From Pseudomonadota bacterium (lineage in GTDB: Bacteria; Desulfobacterota; Binatia; Binatales; Binataceae), in NCBI GenBank assembly GCA_021325025.1, contig JAJPHZ010000017.1, forward strand, positions 38,108 through 102,107: 64,000 nt of DNA, written 5' to 3'. The position numbers and the translations under genes were made by a program. Within the stretch, counting starts at the first letter, position 1. Every line of letters starts with the position of its first letter. The notes below the pieces were generated by a model. That model was not told the origin of the DNA and did no database searches. It saw nothing but the letters and a program-made list of their open reading frames with translations. Shown here piece by piece: positions 37,411 through 46,393 of the stretch.

Positions 37411-38655
37411 ATGAGTGAGGCCTGGATTATCGATTGCGTAAGAACCCCGCGAGGCCGCGGCAAAAAGGATTCCGGCGCCCTGTCCGGGATTCATCCGCAG
37501 GAACTGTTCGCTACCGCCCTCAACGCGCTGGTCGATCGCCATGGGATCGAAAAGCGCGACGTCGAGGACGTGGTGGTCGGCACCGTCAGCGAAGTCGGCG
37601 AGCAGGGTGGGTGTATCGCCCGGATGGCGGTGCTGGCGGCGGGATGGCCTAACGAGGCGACCGGGGTGTCGCTCAACCGCTTCTGCGGCTCGGGCTTGCA
37701 GGCGGTCAACTTCGCCGCGATGGGCGTGATGTCAGGGCAGCAGGACCTGGTGATCGGCGGCGGCGTGGAGAGTATGTCGCGGGTGCCGATGGGTGCCGAC
37801 GGCTCGGGGCTGGACGGCCATAACCGCCACCTGCGCGAGCTCCATCCGCTGGTGCCGCAGGGCGTGTCGGCCGACCTGATCGCCACCCTGGAGGGTTTCT
37901 CGCGCGAGGACTGCGACCGCTTTGCGTACGAGTCGCAGATGATGTGCAAGAACGCGATGGAGAAGGGTTACTTCAAGAAGAGCCTGGTGCCGGTCAAGAA
38001 TGCCGAGGGCAAGGTGGTGCTCGATCACGACGAGCATCCGCGCCCCAACACCACGATGGAGGGGCTGGCGAAACTGGAGCCGTCGTTTGCCGGAACGCAT
38101 CCCAACGGCGGCGGCTACCGGATGAAGGACGGTCCGCTGACCTTCGACCAGAAGGCCAAGACCCGCTACCCGCAGGCCGAGGTAATCAATCACGTCCATA
38201 CCCCGGGCAATTCCAGCGGCATCGTGGACGGCGCCGGCGTGGTGCTGCTGGCCTCGCCCGATTACGCCAAGGCGCACGGGCTCAAGCCGCGCGCCCGCAT
38301 TATCCAGACCGCGACGTACGGCGACGAGCCGATCATCATGTTGACGGCGCCGGTGCCGGCCAGCAAACGCGTGTTGCAGAAGGCCAAAATGACCGTCAAC
38401 GACATCGACCTGTGGGAAATCAACGAGGCCTTCGCCGCCATCCCGCTTAAGGTGATGAAGGACCTCGGCATCCCGCGCGACAAGGTCAACGTCAACGGCG
38501 GCGCCATCGCGCTGGGGCATCCGCTGGGCGCCACGGGCGCGATGCTGGTGGGAACGGTGCTCGACGAATTGGAGCGGCGCGACAAGAACACGGCGCTGGT
38601 CACGATGTGTATCGGCGGCGGCATGGGAATCGCGACCATCCTGGAGCGGATATAG
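37411..38655 (+). CDS. Acetyl-CoA C-acyltransferase (thiolase)
   Basis: A 414-residue thiolase with all catalytic parts: nucleophile Cys92 in [19 protein letters not shown] (Asn/His-loop equivalent), [15 protein letters not shown] with the catalytic histidine, and the second cysteine in [10 protein letters not shown]. It cleaves or forms beta-ketoacyl-CoA. The ATG at 37411 is preceded by AAAGGGAG. The enzyme probably ends a degradation pathway that starts from the oxidoreductases nearby; this is context inference. Confidence 0.95.
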   Translation: MSEAWIIDCVRTPRGRGKKDSGALSGIHPQELFATALNALVDRHGIEKRDVEDVVVGTVSEVGEQGGCIARMAVLAAGWPNEATGVSLNRFCGSGLQAVNFAAMGVMSGQQDLVIGGGVESMSRVPMGADGSGLDGHNRHLRELHPLVPQGVSADLIATLEGFSREDCDRFAYESQMMCKNAMEKGYFKKSLVPVKNAEGKVVLDHDEHPRPNTTMEGLAKLEPSFAGTHPNGGGYRMKDGPLTFDQKAKTRYPQAEVINHVHTPGNSSGIVDGAGVVLLASPDYAKAHGLKPRARIIQTATYGDEPIIMLTAPVPASKRVLQKAKMTVNDIDLWEINEAFAAIPLKVMKDLGIPRDKVNVNGGAIALGHPLGATGAMLVGTVLDELERRDKNTALVTMCIGGGMGIATILERI

Positions 38656-38667
38656 GCCGACACAGTT

Positions 38668-38706
38668 GGAATGCCGGTCGAAGCCCATCTGGTCGGCCGG
38701 CATTCC
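38668..38706 (+). terminator. Hairpin after the thiolase gene
   Basis: GGAATGCCGG (38668-38677) pairs perfectly with CCGGCATTCC (38697-38706), loop of 19 nt, 12 bp after the thiolase stop. No T tract follows, so it may be a degenerate or rho-assisted terminator. Confidence 0.4.
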
Positions 38707-38760
38707 TGGCGCAGGCTTTCAGCCTGTTTGCGGAGTTTCTACATTCGGCATTGCCTGTAA

Positions 38761-38789
38761 TGTCATTCCGAGCCGAAGGCGAGGAATCC
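38761..38789. repeat. REP-like palindrome of the GTCATTCCGAG...GAGGAATCC type
   Basis: ATTCCGAGCC (38765-38774) and GGCGAGGAAT (38778-38787) form an imperfect palindrome (8 of 10 positions). This sequence type (TGTCATTCCGAG...GAGGAATC) is common as dispersed extragenic palindromes in many bacterial genomes. Only one clear copy is seen in this window. The remaining part of the 274-bp gap before cobA-hemD holds no gene. Confidence 0.5.
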
Positions 38790-38929
38790 CCGCGCTATAT
38801 CCGCACCGATCGGCGCCGCGCATTCCCAAGCACAGCCTCCTGCACGCGAGCAGGGTCCAGATATGAGACTGTAGCGGCCGCAACCCCCGAACGGGGCCGC
38901 AAGCCGCGCGCCAGGACTCGGAGAATCGG

Positions 38930-40480
38930 GTGGAACCTCCTAGGGGCAAAGTCTATCTGACCGGCGCCGGGCCTGGCGCGCCTGACCTGATCACCGTGCG
39001 CGGCGCCGAGGTGCTGGCCGGCGCTGATGTAGTAATTTACGACCATTTGGTTAATGAGGAACTGCTCAATCTCGCGCCCACCGGAGCGCAGTTGATATAC
39101 GCCGGCAAACGGGGCGGCGGCGAACGCGCACTGGATCAGGACGCGATAAATCAACTGATGGTCGAGCACGCACGCGCCGGGCGGCACGTGGTGCGGCTTA
39201 AAGGCGGCGACCCTTTCATCTTCGGGCGCGGCGGCGAGGAAGCGGCGGCGCTGGCGCAAGCCGGGATCGACTTCGAAGTCGTCCCCGGCATCACCTCGGC
39301 GATCGCGGTGCCCGCTTTCGCCGGCATCCCGCTGACCCATCGCGGCTACGGCTCCTTCGTTGCCTTCGTCACCGGCCATGAGGATCAAACGCGCGACGCA
39401 GGCGCCGTACCGTGGGAGGAATTGGCGCGTGCGGCGCGCGAGCGCGGCACGCTGGTCCTGCTGATGGCGACCGCTCATCTGCACGACATCGCGGCGCGCC
39501 TGCTCGCTGCCGGGATGGCGCCGCAGACGCCTGCTGCGGCAATCGCGCACGGCACCGGCGCGTCGCAGCGCACTCTGGCCGCGACACTGGCGACGATCGC
39601 GCAGCGATGCGCCGACGCGCAAGTGGCGCCGCCCGCGATCATCGTGATCGGACAAGCCGCGTCGCTGCGCCAGAAGCTGGCATGGTTCGAGCGCCGCCCT
39701 CTCTTCGGCCGGCGCATCATTATCACGCGCGCCCGCACCGCCTCCGCCGCGTTTGCCCGCGCGCTGCGCGAGTTGGGCGCGGAAGCGATCGAGTTGCCCA
39801 CCATCGAAACCGTGCCGCCCGACGACTATACGGGGCTTGACGGCGCGATTGCCCAACTCGGCTCCTACAACTGGATCATCTTCACCGCCGCAACCGGCGT
39901 GGACGCCCTGATCGCGCGTCTGGCCGACACCGGGCACGACGTGCGCGAGATGGCCGCCGCCAGCATCGCCGCGATCGGACCCGCCACCACCGCCCGCTTG
40001 CGCAACTACGGCCTGCGTGCAGCGGCGGTCCCCAGCGAGTATCGCGCCGAGGCGATCGTGGATGCGATCGGCCGCCACCGTATCCACGCCGCCCGCATCC
40101 TGATTCCCCGTGCGCAGATCGCGCGCCAAGCGTTGATCGATCTGCTCAAGGAGGCGGGTGCGGCCGCAGTCGACGTCGTGGCGGCCTACAAGACCATCCG
40201 CCCGCAGCCGCCGGTGCTGGGTGCGGTCAAGCGGATGCTGGCGCGGGGCGAGGTCGATCTGGCCGCTTTCACCAGTTCAAGCACGGTGGACAACTTCTGC
40301 GCGATGGTGGGCGAGGACGCAGCGCGCGGCCTGGCCGCCGCCGCAATCGGGCCAATCACCGCCGACACCGCCCGCTCGCACGGCCTCAACGTGGTCGTGC
40401 AGCCCGCGTCATACACGGCCCCGGCGCTGTGCGCCGCGATCCGCGATTACTTCGCGGCGCTGAAATCCGGCCGCCTCTAA
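38930..40480 (+). CDS. cobA-hemD: CobA-HemD fusion: uroporphyrinogen-III C-methyltransferase / uroporphyrinogen-III synthase
   Basis: A 516-residue bifunctional tetrapyrrole enzyme. Residues 1 to ~255 are SUMT (CobA): VYLTGAGPGAPDLITVRGA, VVIYDHLVNEELL, VVRLKGGDPFIFGRGGEE and VVPGITSAIAVPAFAGIPLTHR, all core SAM-binding motifs. Residues ~260-510 are HemD: GRRIIITRARTASAAFARAL, WIIFTAATGVDAL, and AFTSSSTVDNFCAMVG. The fusion closes uroporphyrinogen III and sends it to precorrin-2 for sirohaem or cobalamin. It starts with GTG at 38930 after a GGAG site. No hemA/B/C gene is adjacent in this window. It ends 18 bp from a convergent amidohydrolase. Confidence 0.95.
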   Translation: MEPPRGKVYLTGAGPGAPDLITVRGAEVLAGADVVIYDHLVNEELLNLAPTGAQLIYAGKRGGGERALDQDAINQLMVEHARAGRHVVRLKGGDPFIFGRGGEEAAALAQAGIDFEVVPGITSAIAVPAFAGIPLTHRGYGSFVAFVTGHEDQTRDAGAVPWEELARAARERGTLVLLMATAHLHDIAARLLAAGMAPQTPAAAIAHGTGASQRTLAATLATIAQRCADAQVAPPAIIVIGQAASLRQKLAWFERRPLFGRRIIITRARTASAAFARALRELGAEAIELPTIETVPPDDYTGLDGAIAQLGSYNWIIFTAATGVDALIARLADTGHDVREMAAASIAAIGPATTARLRNYGLRAAAVPSEYRAEAIVDAIGRHRIHAARILIPRAQIARQALIDLLKEAGAAAVDVVAAYKTIRPQPPVLGAVKRMLARGEVDLAAFTSSSTVDNFCAMVGEDAARGLAAAAIGPITADTARSHGLNVVVQPASYTAPALCAAIRDYFAALKSGRL

Positions 40481-40498
40481 CCAAGCGGTTCGCTTTGT

Positions 40499-41632
40499 CT
40501 ACAATGGGATTCGATAGAGCTTGGCGGCGTTGTCGCAGGTGATCTTGCGTTTGACTGTCTCGGGCACGCCCTTGAAATCTTTTTCGATGACCTCGCGCGA
40601 GTGCGGCCAAGTCGAGTCGGTGTGCGGAAAGTCCGACGCCCACATGTAGTTGTCTTCGCCGAAGAACTGCCAGGTCATCGGCCCGATCGGGTCGTCCTGG
40701 AAGGTCACCCACACCTGACGGCGGATGTACTCGCTGGGCCGCAGGTCGAGCGGCTCGCCCATCGAGGCGCCCCACTTTTCGAAGGCGTGGTCGAGCCGAT
40801 ACATGTAGTGCGCGATCCAGCCGCTGTCGTTTTCGGCAGAAACCAGCTTGAGCCGCGGAAACCGCATCAGCACGCCGCTGAAGATGATATCGGTAAAGGA
40901 GCGCTGCACCTCGTGGATGACGTTCATGTAGCCGCGCGCAAACGGCATGTCCTCCCATCGCGGCTGATTCGGATCCTTGACGCGCGCCGGACGCGAGCCG
41001 GAGGTTCCCAGATGCAGCGACAGCGGCATCGCCAATTCCTGCGCCGCTGCCCAAAACGGGTCGTACATGCGATGCCAGAAGGGCTGGTTGGGCGATGGCG
41101 CGCCCCAGATCATCGCGCCCTTAAGCCCGATTTTCGCTGCCCGCTCCAACTCCTGGGCGCCGCGCCCGATGTCTTTGAGCGAGATCAGGGCGATGCCGTG
41201 AAGACGCCGGGGATCGTAGGCGCAGAACTCCGCCAGCCAGTCGTTGTAGGTGCGAAAGCAGGCGTGCTGCAGATCGGCATCCTCCATCCCGAACAGCGAC
41301 ATCCCCAACGTCGTGTACAGAACCTCCGCCGACACTCCGTCGACGTCCTGGTCCTTGATGCGCTCCACCGGATCCCATCCGCTGGGCCGCGCGTCCTCGT
41401 AGCCTTGCGCGCGCTGCATGAAATTCTTCAGGTCCTCGCCGCTGCGACCGGCCGCAAAGCCGCCCGCCACCGGAAACGGCCGCATCCCGGGGCCGACGAA
41501 GACCGACCCCTTGTTCTCCTGCCTGATCACCCGCGGCGCCTGCTCGCGCAGGCGTTGGTCCAGCCGCGTAGTCCACAGGTCAGGCGGCTCCATCATGTGG
41601 GAATCTGCCGAGATGATGCGCGAGGTCGTCAT
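40499..41632 (-). CDS. Metal-dependent amidohydrolase / decarboxylase, COG2159-like (AH1)
   Basis: A ~377-residue TIM-barrel hydrolase of the amidohydrolase_2 type (ACMSD and related decarboxylases). The N-terminal metal motif is IISADSHMMEPPDLW. MPLSLHLGTSG gives the barrel histidine, LVSAENDSGWIAHYMYRLDH lies on the last strands, and ASDFPHTDSTWP provides the catalytic aspartate. Family members hydrolyse C-N bonds or decarboxylate aromatic-type acids; the substrate is not known. The ATG at 41632 has a perfect GGAGGTGA ribosome site, which decides this start over a longer frame. It is closely similar in layout to the amidohydrolase at 52746 (both end ITCDNxxxLYxxx). Confidence 0.9.
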   Translation of the reverse strand: MTTSRIISADSHMMEPPDLWTTRLDQRLREQAPRVIRQENKGSVFVGPGMRPFPVAGGFAAGRSGEDLKNFMQRAQGYEDARPSGWDPVERIKDQDVDGVSAEVLYTTLGMSLFGMEDADLQHACFRTYNDWLAEFCAYDPRRLHGIALISLKDIGRGAQELERAAKIGLKGAMIWGAPSPNQPFWHRMYDPFWAAAQELAMPLSLHLGTSGSRPARVKDPNQPRWEDMPFARGYMNVIHEVQRSFTDIIFSGVLMRFPRLKLVSAENDSGWIAHYMYRLDHAFEKWGASMGEPLDLRPSEYIRRQVWVTFQDDPIGPMTWQFFGEDNYMWASDFPHTDSTWPHSREVIEKDFKGVPETVKRKITCDNAAKLYRIPL

Positions 41633-41729
41633 GACGATCTTCACCTCCGTGCGCGCAAGTGCAAACCGGCGATGATGCGGCGCCAGTGCGGCTGCTTTTC
41701 CCGCCTCTCTGCCGTTTCTATACAGATGT

Positions 41730-41979
41730 TCAGCCGCGATTGGCAAGCCGATGTGTGGGCCTGCTCAGCGCGCGAACTCGACGCGTAAATCGCGCGCTTG
41801 CGTACTCCGCAGCTTCCAGCGCCTGTGGATACAGGCTGGACATGACGAAGAAGCCGTGCGGCAGGCCCGGCCATGTGCGCCGAACTACCCTGCGGAGTAA
41901 ATACTCGTGCGGGGATATCATGCTCCGCGCCCCAGACCGTGATGTCGCGCGTCGAGGCAATCGGTTCGGGCGCTGGCTC
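41730..41979 (-). pseudogene. Internally deleted alpha/beta-hydrolase remnant
   Basis: Reading the minus strand from 41979, one frame gives EPAPEPIASTRDITVWGAEH and DIPARVFTPQG, like the N-terminal entry of family-3 alpha/beta hydrolases (acetyl-esterase type). About 40 bases later another frame gives GLPHGFFVMSSLYPQALEAA, like the extreme C-terminal end of the same family with its catalytic-histidine HGF motif. The ~200 residues between are missing, so this is the scar of a deletion. A TAG stop and no start codon lie upstream. The stretch 41980-42242 holds no gene; a small hairpin (GCGGGCTTCAGCCCGC-like) occurs near 42070. Confidence 0.55.
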
Positions 41980-42242
41980 GCTCCTCTATCTCCACGCGCA
42001 TCGCGCGGGCCTGCGCTGGCGGTCCAAACCGTCAATGGATGGCGAGAGACGAGGGAAGCGCGCGGGAAGCGGGGCTTCAGCCCGCGCACCTCAAGCAACG
42101 CCCCTCCCTTGTTGATTACGTCGCACGGCATGACACCGGATTGACCCGCCCCGCGCCTGGCTTTGCGATGCGGTTGAAATCGGGGCATGCTCCCTACTAC
42201 TTTCTGCCCATCCCGGTTTAGCGCAGGGCGCAAGGAGGGCGA

Positions 42243-43976
42243 ATGATGCGTGATCCGTTTCTGCGTGAAATCGTACAGAACGCGTTGATGGGGATCGCGG
42301 AAGAAGCGGGAATTTTCGGCGCGCGCAGCGCCTATTCGCCCTTCGTCAACCAGTCCTCCGAAATTGCAATCGCGCTCTTCGACCGCGACGCCCGCCTGAT
42401 CGCGCATTCGGGCAGCGGCACGATGCACGTGGCGGCGCTGCACAGCATGTTGCCTGAAGTCCTCAAGGACCATCCGCCCGGCACGCTGCGCGACGGCGAC
42501 GCGATTATTTGCAATGACCACTTCCGCGGCGGCATCCACCCCACTGACGTCGGCGTCTTCCGCCCGATCTTCGGGCAGGGCGCGCCGCTGTTTTACTACG
42601 GCGCCATGATGATCGTGTCGGATTTGGGCGGCGTGTCCACCGGCGGCTTGCCGGCCAACGCCACCGAATGCTTTCACGAGGGGCTGATGATTCCGCCGGT
42701 CAAGCTGTACGAAGCCGGCGAGCCCAATCCCGCCGTGCACCGGATGATTCAGGCCAACAGCCGCACGCCGCAGCGCGTGATGGGCGACATCCGGGCGCTG
42801 GTCGCAGGCGGCGGGATGGCGGAGACGCGGCTTGCGGAACTGGTCGGGAAGTACGGCTACGAAGAAGTCTCGGCGATGATCGACGAGCTGCTCAATTACT
42901 CCGAGCGCCTGACGCGCCAGGCCATCGAGCGCATGCCCGACGGCGTCTATCGCGGCTCCTACGTCGTGGAGGAAGATGGCATCGAGGCGGACAAGACCTA
43001 CACCGTGGTGGCGACCGTCACCATCGACGGTTCGCACTGCAAGCTTGATTTCACCGGCACCGACCCGCAGGCGCGCGGCGCGATCAACTCGTCGTGCTCG
43101 CAATCAATCTCGGGCGCGGTGTTCACGCTGCGATGCTTTCTGGATATCGACGTGCCGATGAACGAAGGTTTTTACCGGCCCATCGAATTGGTGCTGCCGC
43201 CGGGCACGCTGGTCAATCCCAAATATCCTGCAGCCTGCAACGTCCGCCTGGCCACCGTGCAGGCGATGGTCGAGTCGATCAACCAGGCGCTGGCGCCGGC
43301 CTTTCCGCAAAAAGCGATGGCGGCCAGCGGCGCACCGCACGTCTATACCGTCAGCGGCCGCTACCCCGACACTAATCAGATGTGGAGCATGCTGGACCTG
43401 CAATTCGCGCCGATGGGCGGGCGGGCCGACCGCGACGGCGTCGACGCGCTGTCGCATCCGGTGCTCGGCTTCCCCGGCTATTGGGGCAATATCGAGTCCT
43501 ACGAATGGCAGTATCCGGTGTTGTACCGGCGTTTTCGCTTCATGCCCGACTCGCCGGGGCCGGGCAAATGGCGCGGCGGATGCGGACTTATCAAGGAGTT
43601 GAAATTTTTAACCGACGCTGAACTGACGGTGCGCGCCGTGGATCGATGCAAACTGCCGCCGCAGGGTACCAGGGGCGGCAAGCCGGGCAAGGGCGGCGGA
43701 TGGATTCTCAATCCCGGCCGCCCCGACGCCGAGGAGCTACCGCTCAAAAAGACCAACGTGCACGTGCATCAGGGCGATACCCTGGTGATGCTGGTGTCGG
43801 GCGGCGGTGGCTTCGGCGACCCGATGACGCGCGACCCCGAACTGGTCGCGGCCGACGTGCGCGCCGGCATCGTCAGCGCCGAGGGCGCTGCCCGCGACTA
43901 CGGCGTAATCATCGACGCCAGCGGCGCGGTCGACGCGAACGCGACCAGGCGCCTGCGTCAGAGACCTAACCCCTAA
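42243..43976 (+). CDS. hyuB: Hydantoinase B / oxoprolinase family protein
   Basis: A 577-residue HyuB-type subunit, normal for the family. It begins DPFLREIVQNALMGIAEEAG and contains FVNQSSEIAIALFDRDARLI, DAIICNDHFRGGIHPTDV and FTGTDPQARGAINSSCSQSI. Near the end are GPGKWRGGCGLIKELKFL and VSGGGGFGDPMTRDPELV, all hallmark blocks. HyuA and HyuB together use ATP to open cyclic amides such as N-methylhydantoin or 5-oxoproline; relatives carboxylate acetone or acetophenone. The ATG at 42243 follows AAGGAGG. The last codons (RQRPNP-stop) are contributed by a cloverleaf repeat that has inserted at the 3' end. Confidence 0.93.
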   Translation: MMRDPFLREIVQNALMGIAEEAGIFGARSAYSPFVNQSSEIAIALFDRDARLIAHSGSGTMHVAALHSMLPEVLKDHPPGTLRDGDAIICNDHFRGGIHPTDVGVFRPIFGQGAPLFYYGAMMIVSDLGGVSTGGLPANATECFHEGLMIPPVKLYEAGEPNPAVHRMIQANSRTPQRVMGDIRALVAGGGMAETRLAELVGKYGYEEVSAMIDELLNYSERLTRQAIERMPDGVYRGSYVVEEDGIEADKTYTVVATVTIDGSHCKLDFTGTDPQARGAINSSCSQSISGAVFTLRCFLDIDVPMNEGFYRPIELVLPPGTLVNPKYPAACNVRLATVQAMVESINQALAPAFPQKAMAASGAPHVYTVSGRYPDTNQMWSMLDLQFAPMGGRADRDGVDALSHPVLGFPGYWGNIESYEWQYPVLYRRFRFMPDSPGPGKWRGGCGLIKELKFLTDAELTVRAVDRCKLPPQGTRGGKPGKGGGWILNPGRPDAEELPLKKTNVHVHQGDTLVMLVSGGGGFGDPMTRDPELVAADVRAGIVSAEGAARDYGVIIDASGAVDANATRRLRQRPNP

Positions 43977-44347
43977 CCCCTTCCCTGAAAGGGAAGGGGA
44001 ACTCTTCTGTCTCCCCTTCCCGTTCCGGGAAGGGGCCGGGGGTTAGGTTCTGAGAAGGGGCTAAACTACTGTGGGGCACGGCAAATACTTCCTCGGCATC
44101 GATATCGGCGGCACCTTCACCGACCTGGTTTTGGCGCAGGAGACCGGCATTGCCAGAGAAAACCTAACCCCTGACCCCTTCCCTGAAAGGGAAGGGGAAC
44201 TCTTCCGCCTCCCCTTCCCGTTCCGGGAAGGGGCCGGGGGTTAGGTTCTGAGAAGGGGCTAAACTACTGTGGGGCACAGCAAATACTTCCTCGGCATCGA
44301 TATCGGCGGCACCTTCACCGACCTGGTTTTGGCGCAGGAGACCGGCA
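43965..44347. repeat. 198-bp tandem duplication spanning a cloverleaf repeat and the hyuA start
   Basis: 43965-44149 and 44163-44347 are two copies, 185 bp each, offset by 198 bp, with only four differences that I can count. Each copy carries the cloverleaf repeat (CCTAACCCC ... GGGGGTTAGG ends; inner hairpins CCCCTTCCC/GGGAAGGGG and CCCCTTCCCG/CGGGAAGGGG) followed by GAGAAGGGG, a GTG start and the first 26 codons of hyuA. The copies diverge exactly after GAGACCGGCA. The second copy continues into the intact gene. The very low divergence indicates a recent event. Confidence 0.93.
44071..44244 (+). pseudogene. Abortive duplicate of the hyuA 5' end
   Basis: GTG at 44071 opens a frame reading GKYFLGIDIGGTFTDLVLAQ, the ATP-binding N-terminus of HyuA. 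It then runs into the second copy of the cloverleaf repeat (NLTPDPFPEREGELF...) and stops at TAG 44242-44244, giving 57 residues. It carries the same upstream GAGAAGGGG as the intact gene, so it could still be translated as a short peptide. It differs from the intact start by Gly4 in place of Ser4. It is the product of the 198-bp tandem duplication. Confidence 0.85.
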
Positions 44348-46374
44348 GCGGGCTGCACAACGCCAAAACCCTGACCACGCCCGACAATCCGGTGGAAGGG
44401 GTGATGAATGGCGTGCGCGAGGTGCTGGAGCAGGCGGGCGCTTCGGCCGCGGACGTGGAACGCGTCGTCCACGCCACGACGCTCGCCACCAACCTTATCC
44501 TGGAGCGCAAGGGCGCGCGGGTCGGGTTTATAACCACCGAAGGCTTCGGCGACATGTTCCAGATCAGCAAGCAGCGCGCGACCGGCCTTGATCGCTACAA
44601 TTTGTTATATGTGCGGCCGCCCGGGTTCGTCGAGCGTGAGATGGTGGCGGAGGTGGACGAACGCCTCAACGCTCAGGGTGAGGTGTTGGCGGCGCTCGAC
44701 GAGCGCCAGGCGGAGGAGGCCGTCGCGGCGTTGGCTGCCAAACATCCACAGGCCGTCGCGGTCTGCCTGCTGCACGCTTACGCCAACCCCGTCCACGAGC
44801 GCCGGCTGGCCGAGATCATCAGGCGGCGGATGCCCGGAGTGTACGTGGCGCTGTCCTCTGAAGTATGGCCGGAGTTCCAGGAATATGAACGCGCCGCCAC
44901 CACCGTGGTGTCGGCATACGTCGGTCCGATGATGTCGGCGTACGTGGGGCAGCTCGCGCAGCGACTGCAAGGCGCCGGGGTGCGTTCGGCACTGCAAATC
45001 ATGCAATCGAGCGGCGCCGTGATGACCGCGCCGATGGCCGCGCGCAAGGCCGCCTACAGCCTTGAATCCGGTCCCGCCGCGGGCGTTATTGCGAGCGCCC
45101 ATCTCGGACGCATCTGCTCCCGCCCCAACCTTATCTCCTTCGACATGGGCGGCACGACCGCCAAGGTCGGCCTGGTGCGCGACGGCAAACCCACCATCAC
45201 GCACAACTTCTGCGTGGGCGGCGCGGTCAGCTCCGGCGCGCGCAGCACGGGCGAGCCGATCAAGATGCCGGTCATCGATTTGGTCGAGGTGGGCGCGGGC
45301 GGCGGCAGTATCGCGTCGATCGATTCCGGGGGTTTCCTGCAGGTCGGGCCGCACAGCGCCGGCGCGGCGCCGGGTCCGGCCTGTTACGGATTCGGCGGCA
45401 CACAGGCCACCGTCACCGACGCCAACCTGATGCTGGGCTACCTCAATCCCGAATACTTTTTGGGCGGCAGGATGAAGATCTATCCCGAGCGCAGCCGCGA
45501 GGCGATCGATGCGCTGGCGCGGCGGCTCGAGCTGCCGCCGATCGCGGTGGCGCAGGGGATTTACGAGCTGGCCAACACCAAAATGGGCTCGGCGCTGCGC
45601 CTGATCACGGTGCAGCGCGGCATCGATCCGCGCGAATTCGCACTGGTGGCGTTCGGCGGCGCCGGGCCGATCCATGTCGTCAAGGTGGCCGAGCAGTTCC
45701 GCATCCCGACCATCATCATCCCGCCCTCGCCCGGCGTGGCCTCCGCCTTCGGCTTGCTGGTGTCGGACGTGGCTTACGACTTCGTCACCACCCAGATCAT
45801 GCCCGCCACGGCCGACAACATCCCGCGCATCCGCGAGATCTTCGCCGCGCTCGAACGCAGCGGACGCGAAGCGCTTTACGCCGAGGGCATCGAGGACGAA
45901 AACATCGTGCTGGCCCGCACGGTGGAGGTGCGATTCGTGCATCAGCAGCACGACCTTCCCATTGCTATACCCAACGAAGAGATCACCGAGCGGACTGTCG
46001 CGGAGGCGGAGGAGCGCTTTCGCGCCCGCTACTTCGAGTTATATCGGGTCAAGACCGAGGACCCGTGCCGATTCGTCAATTTCAGCGTGCGCGCCACCGG
46101 AATTGTACCCAAGCCGCGCCGATCCACGGCGCCGGCGGGCGACGGCAATTTTGGGCGCGCGCTCAAGGGTATGCGCCAGGTTTATTTCGGCGAGCAGCGC
46201 GACTTTGTCCAGTGCAGGGTGTATGATCGCCGCCGACTGCAAAACGGCGACTGCCTGGAGGGACCGGCGGTTCTGGAAGAGCCGGATTCAACCACGCTCT
46301 GCCCGGCTGGCTACACCATCACGGTCGATCCCTTTTTGAACGTGGTGTTACAAAAGTCCGCTGCCGGACAATGA
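44269..46374 (+). CDS. hyuA: Hydantoinase A / oxoprolinase family protein
   Basis: A 701-residue HyuA-type subunit of the ASKHA ATPase fold, partner of the HyuB at 42243. Motifs: phosphate-1 FLGIDIGGTFTDLVL at the N-terminus, HATTLATNLILERKGARVGF, SGPAAGVIASAHLGR, ISFDMGGTTAKVGLV (phosphate-2) and EVGAGGGSIASIDSGG. FALVAFGGAGPIHVVKVAEQ follows. The GTG at 44269 lies in the second copy of a tandem duplication; GAGAAGGGG is upstream. The length is normal, so the gene is intact despite the duplication. It is followed 19 bp later by an amidohydrolase, suggesting ring opening then hydrolysis of one substrate. Confidence 0.94.
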   Translation: MGHSKYFLGIDIGGTFTDLVLAQETGSGLHNAKTLTTPDNPVEGVMNGVREVLEQAGASAADVERVVHATTLATNLILERKGARVGFITTEGFGDMFQISKQRATGLDRYNLLYVRPPGFVEREMVAEVDERLNAQGEVLAALDERQAEEAVAALAAKHPQAVAVCLLHAYANPVHERRLAEIIRRRMPGVYVALSSEVWPEFQEYERAATTVVSAYVGPMMSAYVGQLAQRLQGAGVRSALQIMQSSGAVMTAPMAARKAAYSLESGPAAGVIASAHLGRICSRPNLISFDMGGTTAKVGLVRDGKPTITHNFCVGGAVSSGARSTGEPIKMPVIDLVEVGAGGGSIASIDSGGFLQVGPHSAGAAPGPACYGFGGTQATVTDANLMLGYLNPEYFLGGRMKIYPERSREAIDALARRLELPPIAVAQGIYELANTKMGSALRLITVQRGIDPREFALVAFGGAGPIHVVKVAEQFRIPTIIIPPSPGVASAFGLLVSDVAYDFVTTQIMPATADNIPRIREIFAALERSGREALYAEGIEDENIVLARTVEVRFVHQQHDLPIAIPNEEITERTVAEAEERFRARYFELYRVKTEDPCRFVNFSVRATGIVPKPRRSTAPAGDGNFGRALKGMRQVYFGEQRDFVQCRVYDRRRLQNGDCLEGPAVLEEPDSTTLCPAGYTITVDPFLNVVLQKSAAGQ

Positions 46375-46393
46375 CCAAGCGAGGCGTGCGCCT

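Noticed and set aside
43970..44260. CCCTAACCC-like repeats considered as a CRISPR or telomere-like array
   Set aside because: Only two copies in a tandem duplication, with hairpin structure and no regular unique spacers.
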